DNA of 64,000 nucleotides from Rhodanobacter spathiphylli B39 (GTDB taxonomy: Bacteria; Pseudomonadota; Gammaproteobacteria; Xanthomonadales; Rhodanobacteraceae), in the NCBI RefSeq assembly GCF_000264295.1, contig NZ_AJXT01000004.1, forward strand, positions 1 through 64,000. Reading direction: 5' to 3'. The position numbers were made by a program, and so were the translations under genes. Below are positions 8,781 to 18,500 of this stretch, piece after piece (position 1 is the first letter of the stretch; the number at the start of each line of letters is the position of its first letter). Below the pieces are notes generated by a model. It saw nothing but the letters and a program-made list of their open reading frames with translations. It made no database searches and was not told where the DNA came from.

Positions 8781-8850
8781 ATCGAGGATAGTCACAGCCC
8801 CGCGCCGGCCTCCAATGAAAAGACCGGCACCAGGCATAACCAAAGGTTGT
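8781..8850 (-). promoter_or_regulatory. TonB receptor promoter with LysR-type operator (element B)
   Basis: Minus-strand order: dyad ACAAC-CTTTG-GTTAT (8836-8850), 11 bp, GTCTTTTCATTGG (8812-8824), a 19-bp gap after TTGGAG, and -10 TATCCT (8785-8790) inside TGACTATCCT. The start would be near 8778, with the dyad centred at about -65. Every block and every spacing matches element A upstream of ggt, while the sequence between the blocks differs. That pattern indicates conserved regulation rather than a recent duplication. Confidence 0.75.
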
Positions 8851-8886
8851 GGGTGTGGCTGAGGCCGGAGCGCCGCGCCGGGCGCC

Positions 8887-9789
8887 TCAGGCCTGGCCCA
8901 GCATCTGCTGGGCCAGCTGGCGGACGAGGCCGAGGAAGCGCTTCTGCAGCGGATTCAGCGGGCTGTCCAGCCGATAGAGCGCGTGGAGCACCACGTCCAG
9001 CTGCAGTTTCAGCGGGCGCGTCTGCACGGTTTTCCCGCCGCCCCACGATGCAGTGAACGGATCGACCAGGGCCAGGCCCTCGCCTTGCGCGACGAGCGAA
9101 TACGCCAGCTGGTAGGTCTGCACCCAGACTGCGGTGCGCGGTGCCGGCACCACCTGGCTCAGGTGACCTTGCAGCATGCGGCCCAGCGCATCGTGCACCG
9201 CGATGCCGACCATCGGCTGGTCGGCCAGCGCGGTGACCGGCAGGGGCTGCGCCAGTTCCTCCGGCGACCACCAGCCGGGCGGGGCGATGACCATGATGTG
9301 CCCGCGGCACAGCGGCTCCTGGTGCAGGCCCTGGTGGCCGGCGTTCTGCAGGGTGAGCCCGATGTCCGCTTCGTGGAGCATCAGCGATTCGCACATCTCC
9401 GCCGAGTGCTGGGTGAACAGTTCGGCGGTGGTGTTGGGAAAGGACTTGCGCAGCAGGGTGGTCGCGTCGGGTACCAGCGCATGCGCCAGGGTCGGCGTGC
9501 AGGTCACCCGCAGCGGCGAGCTTTCAGGGTCGCCGATGTTCGCCGTGAGGCGCTGCAGGTCGTGCAGATCCTGGATGATCTTGTCGACGCGATGACGCAG
9601 CAGCAGTGCTTCCTGGGTCGGCTGCAGGCGTCCGCGCACCCGGCTGAACAGGGCGAAGCCCAGTTGCTGTTCGGCATGCTGCAACGCCTTGCTGGCGGCA
9701 GGCTGCGAGATGTTCAGCAGGTCCGCCGCCCCGGTCAGGCTGCCGGTGGTCAGCACCGCATGGAACACTTCGATGTGGCGCAGACGCAT
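8887..9789 (-). CDS. LysR-family transcriptional regulator
   Basis: This 300-aa LysR-type regulator has a winged helix at 1-60 ('MRLRHIEVFHAVLTTGSLTGAADLLNISQPAASKAL' region, recognition helix around QPAASKAL), a linker helix, and a two-lobed effector-binding domain. It lies directly upstream of the TonB receptor and reads the same way. It is the obvious candidate to bind the dyads at 8836-8850 and 5960-5974. The effector may be glutamate or a gamma-glutamyl compound; this is inference. The ATG at 9789 starts at the conserved 'MRLRHIEVF'; a GGGG lies about 10 nt upstream. An in-frame extension to 9837 is unlikely. Confidence 0.9.
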   Translation of the reverse strand: MRLRHIEVFHAVLTTGSLTGAADLLNISQPAASKALQHAEQQLGFALFSRVRGRLQPTQEALLLRHRVDKIIQDLHDLQRLTANIGDPESSPLRVTCTPTLAHALVPDATTLLRKSFPNTTAELFTQHSAEMCESLMLHEADIGLTLQNAGHQGLHQEPLCRGHIMVIAPPGWWSPEELAQPLPVTALADQPMVGIAVHDALGRMLQGHLSQVVPAPRTAVWVQTYQLAYSLVAQGEGLALVDPFTASWGGGKTVQTRPLKLQLDVVLHALYRLDSPLNPLQKRFLGLVRQLAQQMLGQA

Positions 9790-9878
9790 CGGTTGACGAC
9801 CCCTTGCCGCGATGGCGACAGTGTCCGAGTGCAGCACAGGAACCGTTGTGCAGCAAGTCGCCGCGCGGGGCGAACGGC

Positions 9879-10811
9879 TCAGCGCACCCGCAGCGCGGAA
9901 TACAGGGCCAGCTCGCGCAACAGCTCGCCGCGCGTGCCCAGCGGCGCGATCGCGGCCAGGGCCTGCTCGGTCAGTTCGGCCAGCCGGGCGCGCGAGGCGT
10001 CGAGGCCGATGATCGACGGGAAGGTGGGCTTGTCGGCGGCGGCGTCCTTGCCGGCGGTCTTGCCGATCACCGCCGACTCGCCTTCCACGTCGAGGATGTC
10101 GTCGCGCACCTGGAAGGCCAGGCCGACCGCGTGGGCGTAGCGGTCGAGCGACTGCAACATGCCGTCGTCGGCGCCGGCGGCCAGCGCGCCCAGCTGCACC
10201 GATGCGCGGATCAGCGCACCGGTCTTGCAGGCGTGCATGTGTTCCAGTTGGTCCAGGCCCAAATGCCGGCCGACCGCGGCGAGGTCGAGCGCCTGGCCGC
10301 CGGCCATGCCCTCGGCGCCGCAGGCCCGGCCCAGTGCACGCAGCATGGCGATGCCGGTGGCGGCCTCGACCTGGCGCGCGGCGTCGTCGGCGAGGATCTC
10401 GAACGCCAGCGCCTGCAGCGCGTCGCCGGCGAGGATCGCCATCGCCTCGCCGAACACGATGTGGCAGGTGGGCCGGCCGCGGCGCAGGGCGTCGTCGTCC
10501 ATCGCAGGCAGGTCGTCGTGCACCAGCGAATAGGCGTGGATCAGCTCCACCGCGCAGGCTGGCGCATCCAGCGTGGCGCTGTCATGGCCCAGCGCCTGCG
10601 CGGCAGCGTAGACCAGCAGCGGACGCAGCCGCTTGCCGCCGCTCAGCACGGCGTAACGCATCGCGCGGTGGAGTTCGGCGGGGGAATGTCCGGCGGACGG
10701 CAGATGCCGATCAAGCGCCTGTTCGGCGCGCTGGATCAGGGACTGCAGGGCAGGGCCGAGCTCGGCGTGATCAGAGTTCGGGTTCAAACGGCTGGGCGCT
10801 GTCGGGGGCAT
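9879..10811 (-). CDS. ispA: farnesyl diphosphate synthase (polyprenyl synthetase)
   Basis: This 310-aa short-chain trans-prenyl transferase condenses IPP with DMAPP and GPP to farnesyl diphosphate for undecaprenol and quinone synthesis. The first Asp-rich motif DDLPAMDDD is at 99-107, and the second, DDILD, lies in the last third. The '[10 protein letters not shown]' motif (57-66) binds IPP. The gene overlaps xseB by about 40 bp, the usual xseB-ispA arrangement. The ATG at 10811 is used; a TTG at 10820 and codons after the xseB stop are alternatives. No dxs follows; a lysR gene is next. Confidence 0.92.
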   Translation of the reverse strand: MPPTAPSRLNPNSDHAELGPALQSLIQRAEQALDRHLPSAGHSPAELHRAMRYAVLSGGKRLRPLLVYAAAQALGHDSATLDAPACAVELIHAYSLVHDDLPAMDDDALRRGRPTCHIVFGEAMAILAGDALQALAFEILADDAARQVEAATGIAMLRALGRACGAEGMAGGQALDLAAVGRHLGLDQLEHMHACKTGALIRASVQLGALAAGADDGMLQSLDRYAHAVGLAFQVRDDILDVEGESAVIGKTAGKDAAADKPTFPSIIGLDASRARLAELTEQALAAIAPLGTRGELLRELALYSALRVR

Positions 10812-11028
10812 CGGGATCAAGCAGCAGGCGCACGCGCAATTCGGCTTGTTCCAGCGACTGCTGGCAATGACGGAACAGACCGATGCCGCGCTCGAACGAG
10901 GCCAGCGAATCGTCCAGGCTCATGTCGCCACCTTCCATCTTCGCGACCAGTTGCTCCAGCTCGTCGAGCGAGTGTTCGAAGTCGGCGACGGGCGGGGTCT
11001 TGCTGGTTGCGGGAACGGTCTTGGCCAT
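10771..11028 (-). CDS. xseB: exodeoxyribonuclease VII small subunit
   Basis: This 85-aa protein has the XseB signature '[33 protein letters not shown]' (described; residues about 17-49), an amphipathic helical hairpin that binds the XseA large subunit. The enzyme degrades single-stranded DNA from both ends. I chose the ATG at 11028 (MAKTVP) over an upstream TTG. Its 3' end overlaps ispA, so the two are translated from one mRNA. xseA is not in the window. Confidence 0.93.
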   Translation of the reverse strand: MAKTVPATSKTPPVADFEHSLDELEQLVAKMEGGDMSLDDSLASFERGIGLFRHCQQSLEQAELRVRLLLDPDAPDSAQPFEPEL

Positions 11029-11150
11029 GGCCCGCAACGCTAACGCAGCAAGCCCCCCGAATCAATCCGGAAAGCCAATCCACCACCGAAACCCGACCCA
11101 CCGAGCCAAGCCGAAGCACGAAGCCCGACTCCCGCTCGGCACGTCAGCCT

Positions 11151-11195
11151 CCTCTCCCGCCCGCGGGAGAGGATTGAGGCGAGGGCCGCCCCGCC
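11151..11195. repeat. REP-like palindrome
   Basis: A 10-bp perfect stem, CCTCTCCCGC-CC-GCGGGAGAGG (11151-11172), carries the tail attgaggcgagg. It lies between tilS and xseB and belongs to the same family as the copies at 20911 and 52386. Confidence 0.65.
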
Positions 11196-11200
11196 CCGAC

Positions 11201-12502
11201 TCACCGCCCCGCCCGCCAACGCGGCCACGCCCCCACCTTCCGAAACAGCTCCGCCCCCTGGCCACTGAGCCAACAATCCGCCACTGCCACCAGCTCATCG
11301 CCGGCAAGGATCAGCGGACAACACGCTCTCCGCCACGGCGGCATCCGCGCCTGCTGGAACAGGTCGCGCAATTCCCGGGTATGCGCGTCGCCCTCCGGCT
11401 TGATGCGCTCTCCGCCGCGCCGCAGCCGCACGCGCAAGGGTTCGGCGAGGCGGACGGCAGGATCGTCCAGGGTCAGTTCGCCCCCATCGGGCAGGGCCAG
11501 AGGCTCGCCATGCCAGTCAGCCTGCCACCGGTCATCGATGTCGACGGCGGCCGGCAGCGCCCACAGCCGGCCCTTCCAGATATGCAGCTCGGTATCGTCC
11601 CAGCGAATGCAGGGCAGCCGGCCGGCACGTGCCGCGCATTGACGCTCGATCTGCCGGCGTTGCGCCGCGGTGGGCGCCCTGCGACCACGCGCGTGCAGCC
11701 AGTGGTCGAGCAGCGGTTCGCGCAGCGCCGGCGCCAATGCCAGCCAGCCAGGGGCGTCCAGGCTGCCGCTGGATGCGTCGTGCAGTTCGTCGAACGCGGC
11801 CAGCCATTGCGTGCGCAATGTGTCCGCCGCCGCGCGGCTCAATGCGGCGCTGTGCAGGATCGAATCCGGCGCCTGCGGCCAGAAGCGCAGCAGCCGTGGC
11901 AGGATCTCGTGGCGCAGGCGATTGCGCGCCAGGTGGATGTCGGCATTGGACGGATCGTCGATGCAGGCCAGCCCCTGTGCCGCCACGTAGTCGTGCAGCT
12001 GCTGGCGGGACAGTTCCAGCAACGGGCGCCACAGCTGCCCACGACCGAAGCGGCGCAAGACACGCATGCCGCCCAGCCCCTCGGGCCCGGCGCCGCGCAG
12101 CAGTTTCAGCAGGACCGTTTCGACCTGGTCGTCGCGGTGATGGGCGAACAGCAGCAGCTCGCCTTCGCGCAGCCCGGCCGCCAGCGCGGCGTGGCGCGCC
12201 TCGCGTGCGGCCGCTTCCAGGCCGCTGCCGCTGCCGCGTCGCACCTGCACCGGCAAGACCTCGCAGGGGATGTCGAGCGTGGCGCAGAACGCCCGGCAAT
12301 GTTCCGCCCAGAGCCGGCTGTCCCCATGCAGGCTGTGATCGACATGCAATGCCCGCAGCCCGCGTTGGCGCGCCGGCGGCAGTTGCGCCAGCGCATGCAG
12401 CAGGGCAGTGGAGTCGGGGCCGCCACTGAAGGCCACGCACAGCGGCGCGGTCGGCAGGGTTTCGAGCGCGCGGCGCAGGTGCCGGTGCAGCGTGTCGCTC
12501 AC
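11201..12502 (-). CDS. tilS: tRNA(Ile)-lysidine synthase
   Basis: This 433-aa N-type ATP pyrophosphatase has the PP-loop SGGPDS at 26-31, with 'ALHVDHSLHGDSRLWAEHC' and 'LFAHHRDDQVETVLLKLLRGAG' further on. C-terminal TilS domains bind tRNA. It converts C34 of tRNA-Ile(CAU) to lysidine, which is essential for AUA decoding. The gene stands about 10 bp downstream of the NYN-domain gene and reads the same way, so the two may be co-transcribed. The length is normal for the family. Confidence 0.93.
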   Translation of the reverse strand: MSDTLHRHLRRALETLPTAPLCVAFSGGPDSTALLHALAQLPPARQRGLRALHVDHSLHGDSRLWAEHCRAFCATLDIPCEVLPVQVRRGSGSGLEAAAREARHAALAAGLREGELLLFAHHRDDQVETVLLKLLRGAGPEGLGGMRVLRRFGRGQLWRPLLELSRQQLHDYVAAQGLACIDDPSNADIHLARNRLRHEILPRLLRFWPQAPDSILHSAALSRAAADTLRTQWLAAFDELHDASSGSLDAPGWLALAPALREPLLDHWLHARGRRAPTAAQRRQIERQCAARAGRLPCIRWDDTELHIWKGRLWALPAAVDIDDRWQADWHGEPLALPDGGELTLDDPAVRLAEPLRVRLRRGGERIKPEGDAHTRELRDLFQQARMPPWRRACCPLILAGDELVAVADCWLSGQGAELFRKVGAWPRWRAGR

Positions 12503-12512
12503 TTCCGGTTGC

Positions 12513-13250
12513 TCATTTTTTTGCGATGCGCTGGCGCACGTAGATGTGCTTGCCGTTGCCGATGTGGCGTTCCTCGGCGTCGAACAGGCCGATGCCCTTG
12601 ATCAGTCCGCTGAGCTTGGCGTAGCCGTAGTTGCGCGAATCGAAATCGGGCGACTGCTTGTTGATGATGCTGCCGATCGCGCCCAGGCCGGCCCAGCCGG
12701 TGTCGTCCGAGGCCGCCTCGATGGCGCCGCGCAGCAGGTTCATCAGGTGGGTGTCGCCGCGCAGTTCCTTGGCCGAGCGCTGCTTCGGTGCCGCCTCGGC
12801 TTCGGCGGTCGCCGCGGTGCCGGCCAGCACTTCGGTGTAGATGAACTTGTCGCAGGCGGTGCGGAACGGTTCGGGCGTCTTGCGCTCGCCGAAGCCGTAC
12901 ACGGTCAGCCCCGATTCGCGGATGCGCGAGGCCAGCCGGGTGAAATCGCTGTCGCTGGACACGATGCAGAAACCGTCGAAGCGCTCGGCGTAGAGCAGGT
13001 CCATCGCATCGATGATCATCGCCGAGTCGGTGGCGTTCTTGCCGACGGTGTAGCGGAACTGCTGGATCGGCTGGATCGAGTGGCGCAGCAGCACTTCCTT
13101 CCAGCCGTTCAAATCGGGCTTGGTCCAGTCGCCGTAGATGCGCTTGACGTGGGCGGTGCCGTATTTCGCGATTTCAGCGAGCAACCCTTCGACGATGGCC
13201 GGGCGGGCATTGTCGGCGTCGATCAGTACGGCGAGCTTGTCGTGGGCCAT
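12513..13250 (-). CDS. NYN-domain (PIN-like) RNase with C-terminal OST-HTH-like domain
   Basis: This 245-aa protein of the LabA/DUF88 type has a NYN nuclease fold with acidic residues D11 and D13 ('VLIDADNA'), 'GKNATDSAMIIDAMDLL' and 'IVSSDSDFTRLASRIRESG' (about 98-116). A C-terminal segment (about 165-245, 'LMNLLRGAIEAAS...NYGYAKLSGLIKG') resembles an OST-HTH/LOTUS RNA-binding domain. It is presumably an RNase or RNA-binding protein; its target is unknown. The ATG at 13250 was chosen because the NYN domain begins immediately after it. Confidence 0.85.
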   Translation of the reverse strand: MAHDKLAVLIDADNARPAIVEGLLAEIAKYGTAHVKRIYGDWTKPDLNGWKEVLLRHSIQPIQQFRYTVGKNATDSAMIIDAMDLLYAERFDGFCIVSSDSDFTRLASRIRESGLTVYGFGERKTPEPFRTACDKFIYTEVLAGTAATAEAEAAPKQRSAKELRGDTHLMNLLRGAIEAASDDTGWAGLGAIGSIINKQSPDFDSRNYGYAKLSGLIKGIGLFDAEERHIGNGKHIYVRQRIAKK

Positions 13251-13317
13251 GGCGGGAATCCGTCGAGAGGAATGCGCCGATGGTAGCGCCACGAACGCCT
13301 GCCAAGGGTGCGCGGGC

Positions 13318-14274
13318 TTATCCCTGGTATGCGCCGTAGCTGCGCAGGCGCTGGTAGCGCTGTTCGAGCAGGTCGGGTACGGGCATCGCCTGGAGTTCGT
13401 CGAGCTGCTTCAGCAGCACGGCCTTCAGGCGGATCGCCATCGAGCGCGGGTTGCGGTGGGCACCGCCCAGCGGTTCGCGCACGACCTTGTCGACCAGGCC
13501 CAGTTCGAACAGGCGCGGGGCGGTCATGCCCAGGGCCTCGGCGGCGTCCTTCACCTTGTCGGCGCTCTTCCACAGGATCGAGGCACAACCTTCGGGCGAG
13601 ATCACCGAATAGGTCGAATACTGCAGCATGTTGGTGCGGTCGCCCACGCCGATCGCCAGCGCGCCGCCGGAGCCGCCTTCGCCGATCACGGTGCAGATGA
13701 TCGGCACCTTGAGTTCGGCCATTTCCAGCAGGTTGCGGGCGATCGCCTCGCTCTGGCCGCGCTCCTCGGCACCGACGCCGGGGTAGGCTCCGGGAGTGTC
13801 GATCAGGGTCAGCAGCGGCAGGCCGAAACGCTCGGCCATCTTCATCAGGCGCAGCGCCTTGCGATAGCCTTCCGGGCGCGGCATGCCGAAATTGCGGCGT
13901 ACCTTGTCCCTGGTGTTGCGGCCCTTCTGGTGGCCGATGATCACCATCGGCCGACCGTTGACGCGGCCCAGGCCGCCCACGATGGCGGCGTCCTCGGCGT
14001 ACATGCGGTCGCCGGCCAGCTCGTGGAATTCCTCGCAGATCACGCCGATGTAGTCGAGCGTGTAGGGACGCGCCGGGTGGCGCGACAGCTGGGTGGTCTG
14101 CCACGAGTTGAGGTTGCGGAAGATCTCGGCGGTCTTGATCTTCAGCTTCTCGCGCAGGCGGCCGACCTCGTCCTCGATATTGAACGCCTGGCCATCGCTG
14201 GCGTGGCGAAGCTCTTCGATCTTCGCGTCCAGTTCGGCAATGGGTTGTTCGAAATCGAGGAAGTTGGGGTTCAT
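13318..14274 (-). CDS. accA: acetyl-CoA carboxylase carboxyltransferase subunit alpha
   Basis: This 318-aa AccA protein has the family start '[22 protein letters not shown]' (described), a crotonase-like fold with 'GHQKGR', '[22 protein letters not shown]' and '[15 protein letters not shown]', and '[16 protein letters not shown]'. With AccD it transfers the carboxyl group from carboxybiotin to acetyl-CoA, making malonyl-CoA for fatty acids. It lies downstream of dnaE on the same strand, but two opposite or unrelated genes intervene, so it is probably separately transcribed here. Confidence 0.95.
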   Translation of the reverse strand: MNPNFLDFEQPIAELDAKIEELRHASDGQAFNIEDEVGRLREKLKIKTAEIFRNLNSWQTTQLSRHPARPYTLDYIGVICEEFHELAGDRMYAEDAAIVGGLGRVNGRPMVIIGHQKGRNTRDKVRRNFGMPRPEGYRKALRLMKMAERFGLPLLTLIDTPGAYPGVGAEERGQSEAIARNLLEMAELKVPIICTVIGEGGSGGALAIGVGDRTNMLQYSTYSVISPEGCASILWKSADKVKDAAEALGMTAPRLFELGLVDKVVREPLGGAHRNPRSMAIRLKAVLLKQLDELQAMPVPDLLEQRYQRLRSYGAYQG

Positions 14275-14441
14275 TCGCTGCAATTCACGGTACTGAAGCG
14301 CTCCAGTATAGCGTCCCGCGGCAAAACGCGAGAACGCCGCCGTATGGCTGTGACGGGGTCGACACCCGGCCTGCCACGGGCAGCGCGATTGCGCTATCGT
14401 CCGCCCCGTCACGCCCCCGCACCCGCCACCGGATCATCTGC

Positions 14442-14816
14442 ATGTCAAGCAAGCCCATCGACAACGCGAAACTCGACCGCATCGTGGCCGAGGCCCGGCA
14501 CGCCGCCGAGCAGCGCGAGCTGGGCTATCGCGAGCGCGCCCTGAAGATGTATCCGTGGGTGTGCGGCCGCTGCGCCCGCGAGTTCACCCGCACGAACCTG
14601 TCCGAGCTGACCGTGCACCACCGCAACCACGATCACGACTTCAACCCGCCCGACGGCAGCAACTGGGAACTGCTGTGCGTGTATTGCCACGACAACGAGC
14701 ACTCGCGGCACATCGACCACGTGCGCGGCGGGGTGATGGCGGTGGAGGAAGCGCCGCCGGCGACGGGCAACCCGTTTGCCGATCTGAAGGCGATGATGGA
14801 GCGGGGCGGCAAGTAA
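14442..14816 (+). CDS. yajD: HNH nuclease of the YajD family
   Basis: This 124-aa protein has a zinc-binding HNH fold: CxxC at 41-44, 'LTVHHRNHDHDFNPPDGSNWELLC' with the catalytic HH at 59-60, then C79-x2-C82-H83. It is a putative DNA endonuclease of unknown target, conserved in gammaproteobacteria. The length and motif spacing are typical. It is a lone plus-strand gene that faces the secreted-protein gene tail to tail, only 12 bp apart. Confidence 0.88.
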   Translation: MSSKPIDNAKLDRIVAEARHAAEQRELGYRERALKMYPWVCGRCAREFTRTNLSELTVHHRNHDHDFNPPDGSNWELLCVYCHDNEHSRHIDHVRGGVMAVEEAPPATGNPFADLKAMMERGGK

Positions 14817-14828
14817 TCCCGCGAAGGC

Positions 14829-15497
14829 CTACCGGCGTCGATAGATGCCGTCGAAGCGGACGTTGAGTCCGCCGCATTGGTGATTGTCGCTGACCACCAG
14901 AAACTTCCCGACCAGGAAGGCGCTCACCTCGCACGCATCGTCGACAAAGGTTGCGTGATGGCCGCTGAGCCGTGCCTCCCCGCCCATGGCGCCCAGGTTG
15001 GGACCGCCGGGGAACTGGTCCGGCGGTGGGTCGGCCATCGGGTAATAGGCTTCGCCGTCGGCATGCAAGATGCCGTTGTGATGGCGGATCGTGATGCGGT
15101 TGTCCCCCTGCACCCAGTCGCCCTCCCATGCCGACGGTGATGGCTGTGCCTGCACCGGCCGCAGGCGGTCGCGCGGCAGCCAGCCGGCGTGTCCATCCTG
15201 GTTGTCGGGAAACATGACGCAGGCGTAGTCGCCGCGCTCGGCGCCCGCCAGTACCTGGTCACCCGGGATCAGGTAGGCCTTTTCCCGGCAGCGATCCGCC
15301 GTGGGAGGGCAGTCGTCGGTGCCCGCGACGAAGTGGGCGCGCCCGTCGCCGACGACTTCGGCGAGTGTCGTCCGATCGGTGCTGCCGTCGCCTCCCCCGC
15401 ACAGAAACGGCGCGTCGGGATGTGCCTGCTGCGCATGGACGCCGCCGAAAGCGACCAGGCCGAACAGCGCGAAAGTCCATTTGTGGGCAACGGTCAT
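14829..15497 (-). CDS. secreted protein of unknown function, six cysteines
   Basis: This 222-aa protein starts with a signal peptide (about 1-19, ending GVHAQ). The mature part holds six cysteines (in 'FLCGG', 'DDCPP', 'DRC', 'YACVM', 'DACEV', 'HQCGG'), suggesting three disulfides in the periplasm. The middle contains an SH3-like stretch 'VLAGAERGDYACVMFPDNQDGHAGWLPRDRL', typical of small ligand-binding modules. I do not recognise the family. The ATG at 15497 is chosen because GGAGAG lies 4-5 nt before it; an upstream ATG at 15509 overlaps that site. It follows dnaE on the same strand. Confidence 0.7.
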   Translation of the reverse strand: MTVAHKWTFALFGLVAFGGVHAQQAHPDAPFLCGGGDGSTDRTTLAEVVGDGRAHFVAGTDDCPPTADRCREKAYLIPGDQVLAGAERGDYACVMFPDNQDGHAGWLPRDRLRPVQAQPSPSAWEGDWVQGDNRITIRHHNGILHADGEAYYPMADPPPDQFPGGPNLGAMGGEARLSGHHATFVDDACEVSAFLVGKFLVVSDNHQCGGLNVRFDGIYRRR

Positions 15498-15550
15498 CGG
15501 TCTCTCCATGCGTGCTCGCAGACAGTGGTTACATGCGCCCCGGCGGTATC

Positions 15551-18500
15551 TCAATCCTGCTGCTTGACGATGCGCAGGCGGGCGGCTTGCACGCCGGGCA
15601 GGGCGCGGACGGCGCGCAGCAGGTCGGGGATGGCGTCGACGCGCCAGGCTTCGCCCAGTTCCAGGTCGGCCTGGGCGCTGCGGTTGCGGTAGCCATGCAG
15701 GGTGACGCTGGCGCGACCGCCGCGGTAGCCGGCCAGGGTGCGCTGCAACTGGGCGGCAAAGTCGGGGCCGATGCCGTTCAATTTCAGCTGCAGCAGGCGT
15801 GCATGCTTGCGACAGGCGTCTTCCAGCGACAACGCGCTGCGTGCACGCAGCTGGAAGCCGCCGCCGGAGAAGTCATCGATGCGCAGGCCGCCATCGACCA
15901 CCAGCATCTGGTCGCGGGTGAGCAGCGGCGCCATCTGCTGGTACAGCTCGCCGAAGAAGCTGACCTCGATGATGCCGGTGCCGTCTTCCAGCCGCACGAA
16001 GGCGTCGCTGTCGCCGCGCTTGCGCACGGCGGTGACCATGCCGGCGACGGTCCATGGCGTGTCGGGGCCGCGGCGGAAACGGTTGTTGTCGCCGTCGTCG
16101 TTCTTGCGCGGTTTCGGCGGCTGGTAGCGATCGACGATCTCGCCCAGCGGACAGGTCGACAGCTGCGCCAGCTCTTCCTTCCACGGGTCGGTGGGGTGGC
16201 CGGAAAGGTAATGGCCCAGGGTGTCGCGCTCGCCTTGCAGCTTCTGTTCCAGCGGCCATTCGGGCACGGTCGGCAGGTCAATTTTCACTACTGGCGTGGT
16301 ATTGCCCATCGCCGCGCCGAACATGTCGTTCTGGCCGGACTGCCTGTCGCGCAGGTGCTGTTCGGCGGCCTTGATCGCGTCGGGCAGTTGCAGCATCAGG
16401 CTGGCGCGATTGGCCGCCAGCGCGTCCAGCGCGCCGGCCATGATCAGCGCTTCCAGCACGCGCCGGTTGAGCCGGGTCGGATCGACGCGGCGACAGAAGT
16501 CGGCCAGGTCGGTGTATTTGCCGTGCGCGCGCTCGGCCACGATGGCCTCGCACGCGCCCTGGCCGACGCCCTTGATCGCGCCGAGGCCGTACTGGATCAC
16601 CTTCGGTTCGATCGCCACGAACATGTACTCGGACGCGTTGACGTCCGGAGGCTGCACGGCGATGCCGATGGCGCGCGATTCGTCCAGGAAGGTCACCACC
16701 TTGTCGGTGTTGTCCATGTCCGAGGAGATCGTGGCGGCCATGAATTCGGCCGGGTAGTGCGCCTTCAGCCACGCAGTCTGGTACGAGACCAGCGCGTACG
16801 CGGCGGCGTGCGACTTGTTGAAGCCGTAGCCGGCGAACTTCTCCATCAGGTCGAAGATCGCGTCGGCCTTTTCGCCGGAAAGGCCGTCCTTCGCCGCGCC
16901 CTCGCGGAACTTGGCGCGCTCCTTGGCCATTTCCTCGAGTTTCTTCTTGCCCATCGCGCGACGCAGCAGGTCGGCGCCGCCGAGCGAGTAGCCGCCCACG
17001 ATCTGCGCCATCTGCATCACCTGCTCCTGGTAGACCATGATGCCGTAGGTCTCTTTCAGGATCGGCTCGACGCGCGGGTCGGGATATTCCACTTCCTCGC
17101 GGCCGTGCTTGCGCGCCACGAAGCTGGGGATCAGGTCCATCGGGCCGGGGCGGTACAGCGCCACCAGCGCGATGATGTCCTCGAAGCGGTCGGGCTTCGC
17201 GTCCTTCAGCATGCGCTGCATGCCGGAGGATTCGAGCTGGAACACGGCGACGGTCTGCGCCTTCTTCAGCAGCTCGTACGACGCCGGGTCGTCCAGCGGC
17301 AGCGCCGAGATGTCGAGCAGGGCCTCGCCGGCTTTCGCGCGGCGCGCGTTGATCGCCTTGACCGCCCAGTCGATGATGGTCAGCGTGCGCAGGCCGAGGA
17401 AGTCGAACTTCACCAGGCCGACCGCCTCGACATCGTCCTTGTCGTACTGGGTCACCACGCCGCCGCCGCCGGCTTCGCAGTACAGCGGCGCGAAGTCGGT
17501 CAGCGGGGTCGGCGCGATCACCACGCCGCCAGCGTGCTTGCCCGCGTTGCGGGTGAGGTTTTCCAGGCTCAGCGCCAGGTCGATCAGGGCACGGGCGTCC
17601 TCGTCCTGCTCGTACGTTTCGCAGAACTCCTTGACGACGCGGTCGGTCTCCTTCTTCGATTTCTCGGAGCGGCCGAGCGCGTCGGAAAGTGTCAGGTCGA
17701 GCGGTCGCGGCGGCACCATCTTGGCCAGCCGGTCGACCTGGCCGTACGGCATGCTGAGCACGCGACCGGAATCGCGCAGCACGGCCTTGGCCGCCATCGA
17801 GCCGTAGGTGATGATCTGGCTGACGCGGTCGCGACCGTACTTGCGCGCCACATAGTCGATCACCTCGTCTCGGCGATCCATGCAGAAGTCGATGTCGAAG
17901 TCGGGCATCGACACGCGTTCGGGGTTGAGGAAGCGCTCGAACAGCAGGTTGAACTGCAGCGGGTCGAGATCGGTGATCTTCAGCGCCCAGGCCACCAGCG
18001 AGCCGGCGCCCGAACCGCGCCCGGGGCCGACCGGGATGCCGTTCTGTTTGCCCCAGTTGATGAAGTCCGCCACGATCAGGAAGTAGCCGGGGAAACCCAT
18101 CTTGACGATGACGTCCAGCTCGCGTTCCAGCCGGGCGTGGTAGTCGTCCAGCGTGTGATCGGCTGCCAGCGGCGCGTGTTCCAGGCGCTCGCGCAGGCCT
18201 TGCCGCGACAGCTCGCGGATATGGCTGTCGAGGTCGTGGCCCTCGGGCACCGGGAAGTCGGGCAGGTAATACGTGCCGAACTTCAGTTCCAGCGTGCAGC
18301 GCTTGGCCAGTTCGACGCTGTTTTCCAGCGCCTCGGGAAGATCCGCGAACAGCGCGGCCATCTCGGCGGGCGTCTTCAGGTATTGCTGGTCGCTGTATTC
18401 GCGGGGGCGCTTGGGATCGGCCAGCACGCGGCCCTGGTTGATGCACACGCGCGCTTCGTGCGCGGCGAAGTCGTCCTGCTTGAGGAAGCGCACGTCGTTG

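Noticed and set aside
3183-8791. Very long plus-strand frames opposite dgcN, ggt and the TonB receptor
   Set aside because: They are antisense shadows with compositions typical of the reverse frame of GC-rich genes; the minus-strand genes have complete, recognisable domains.
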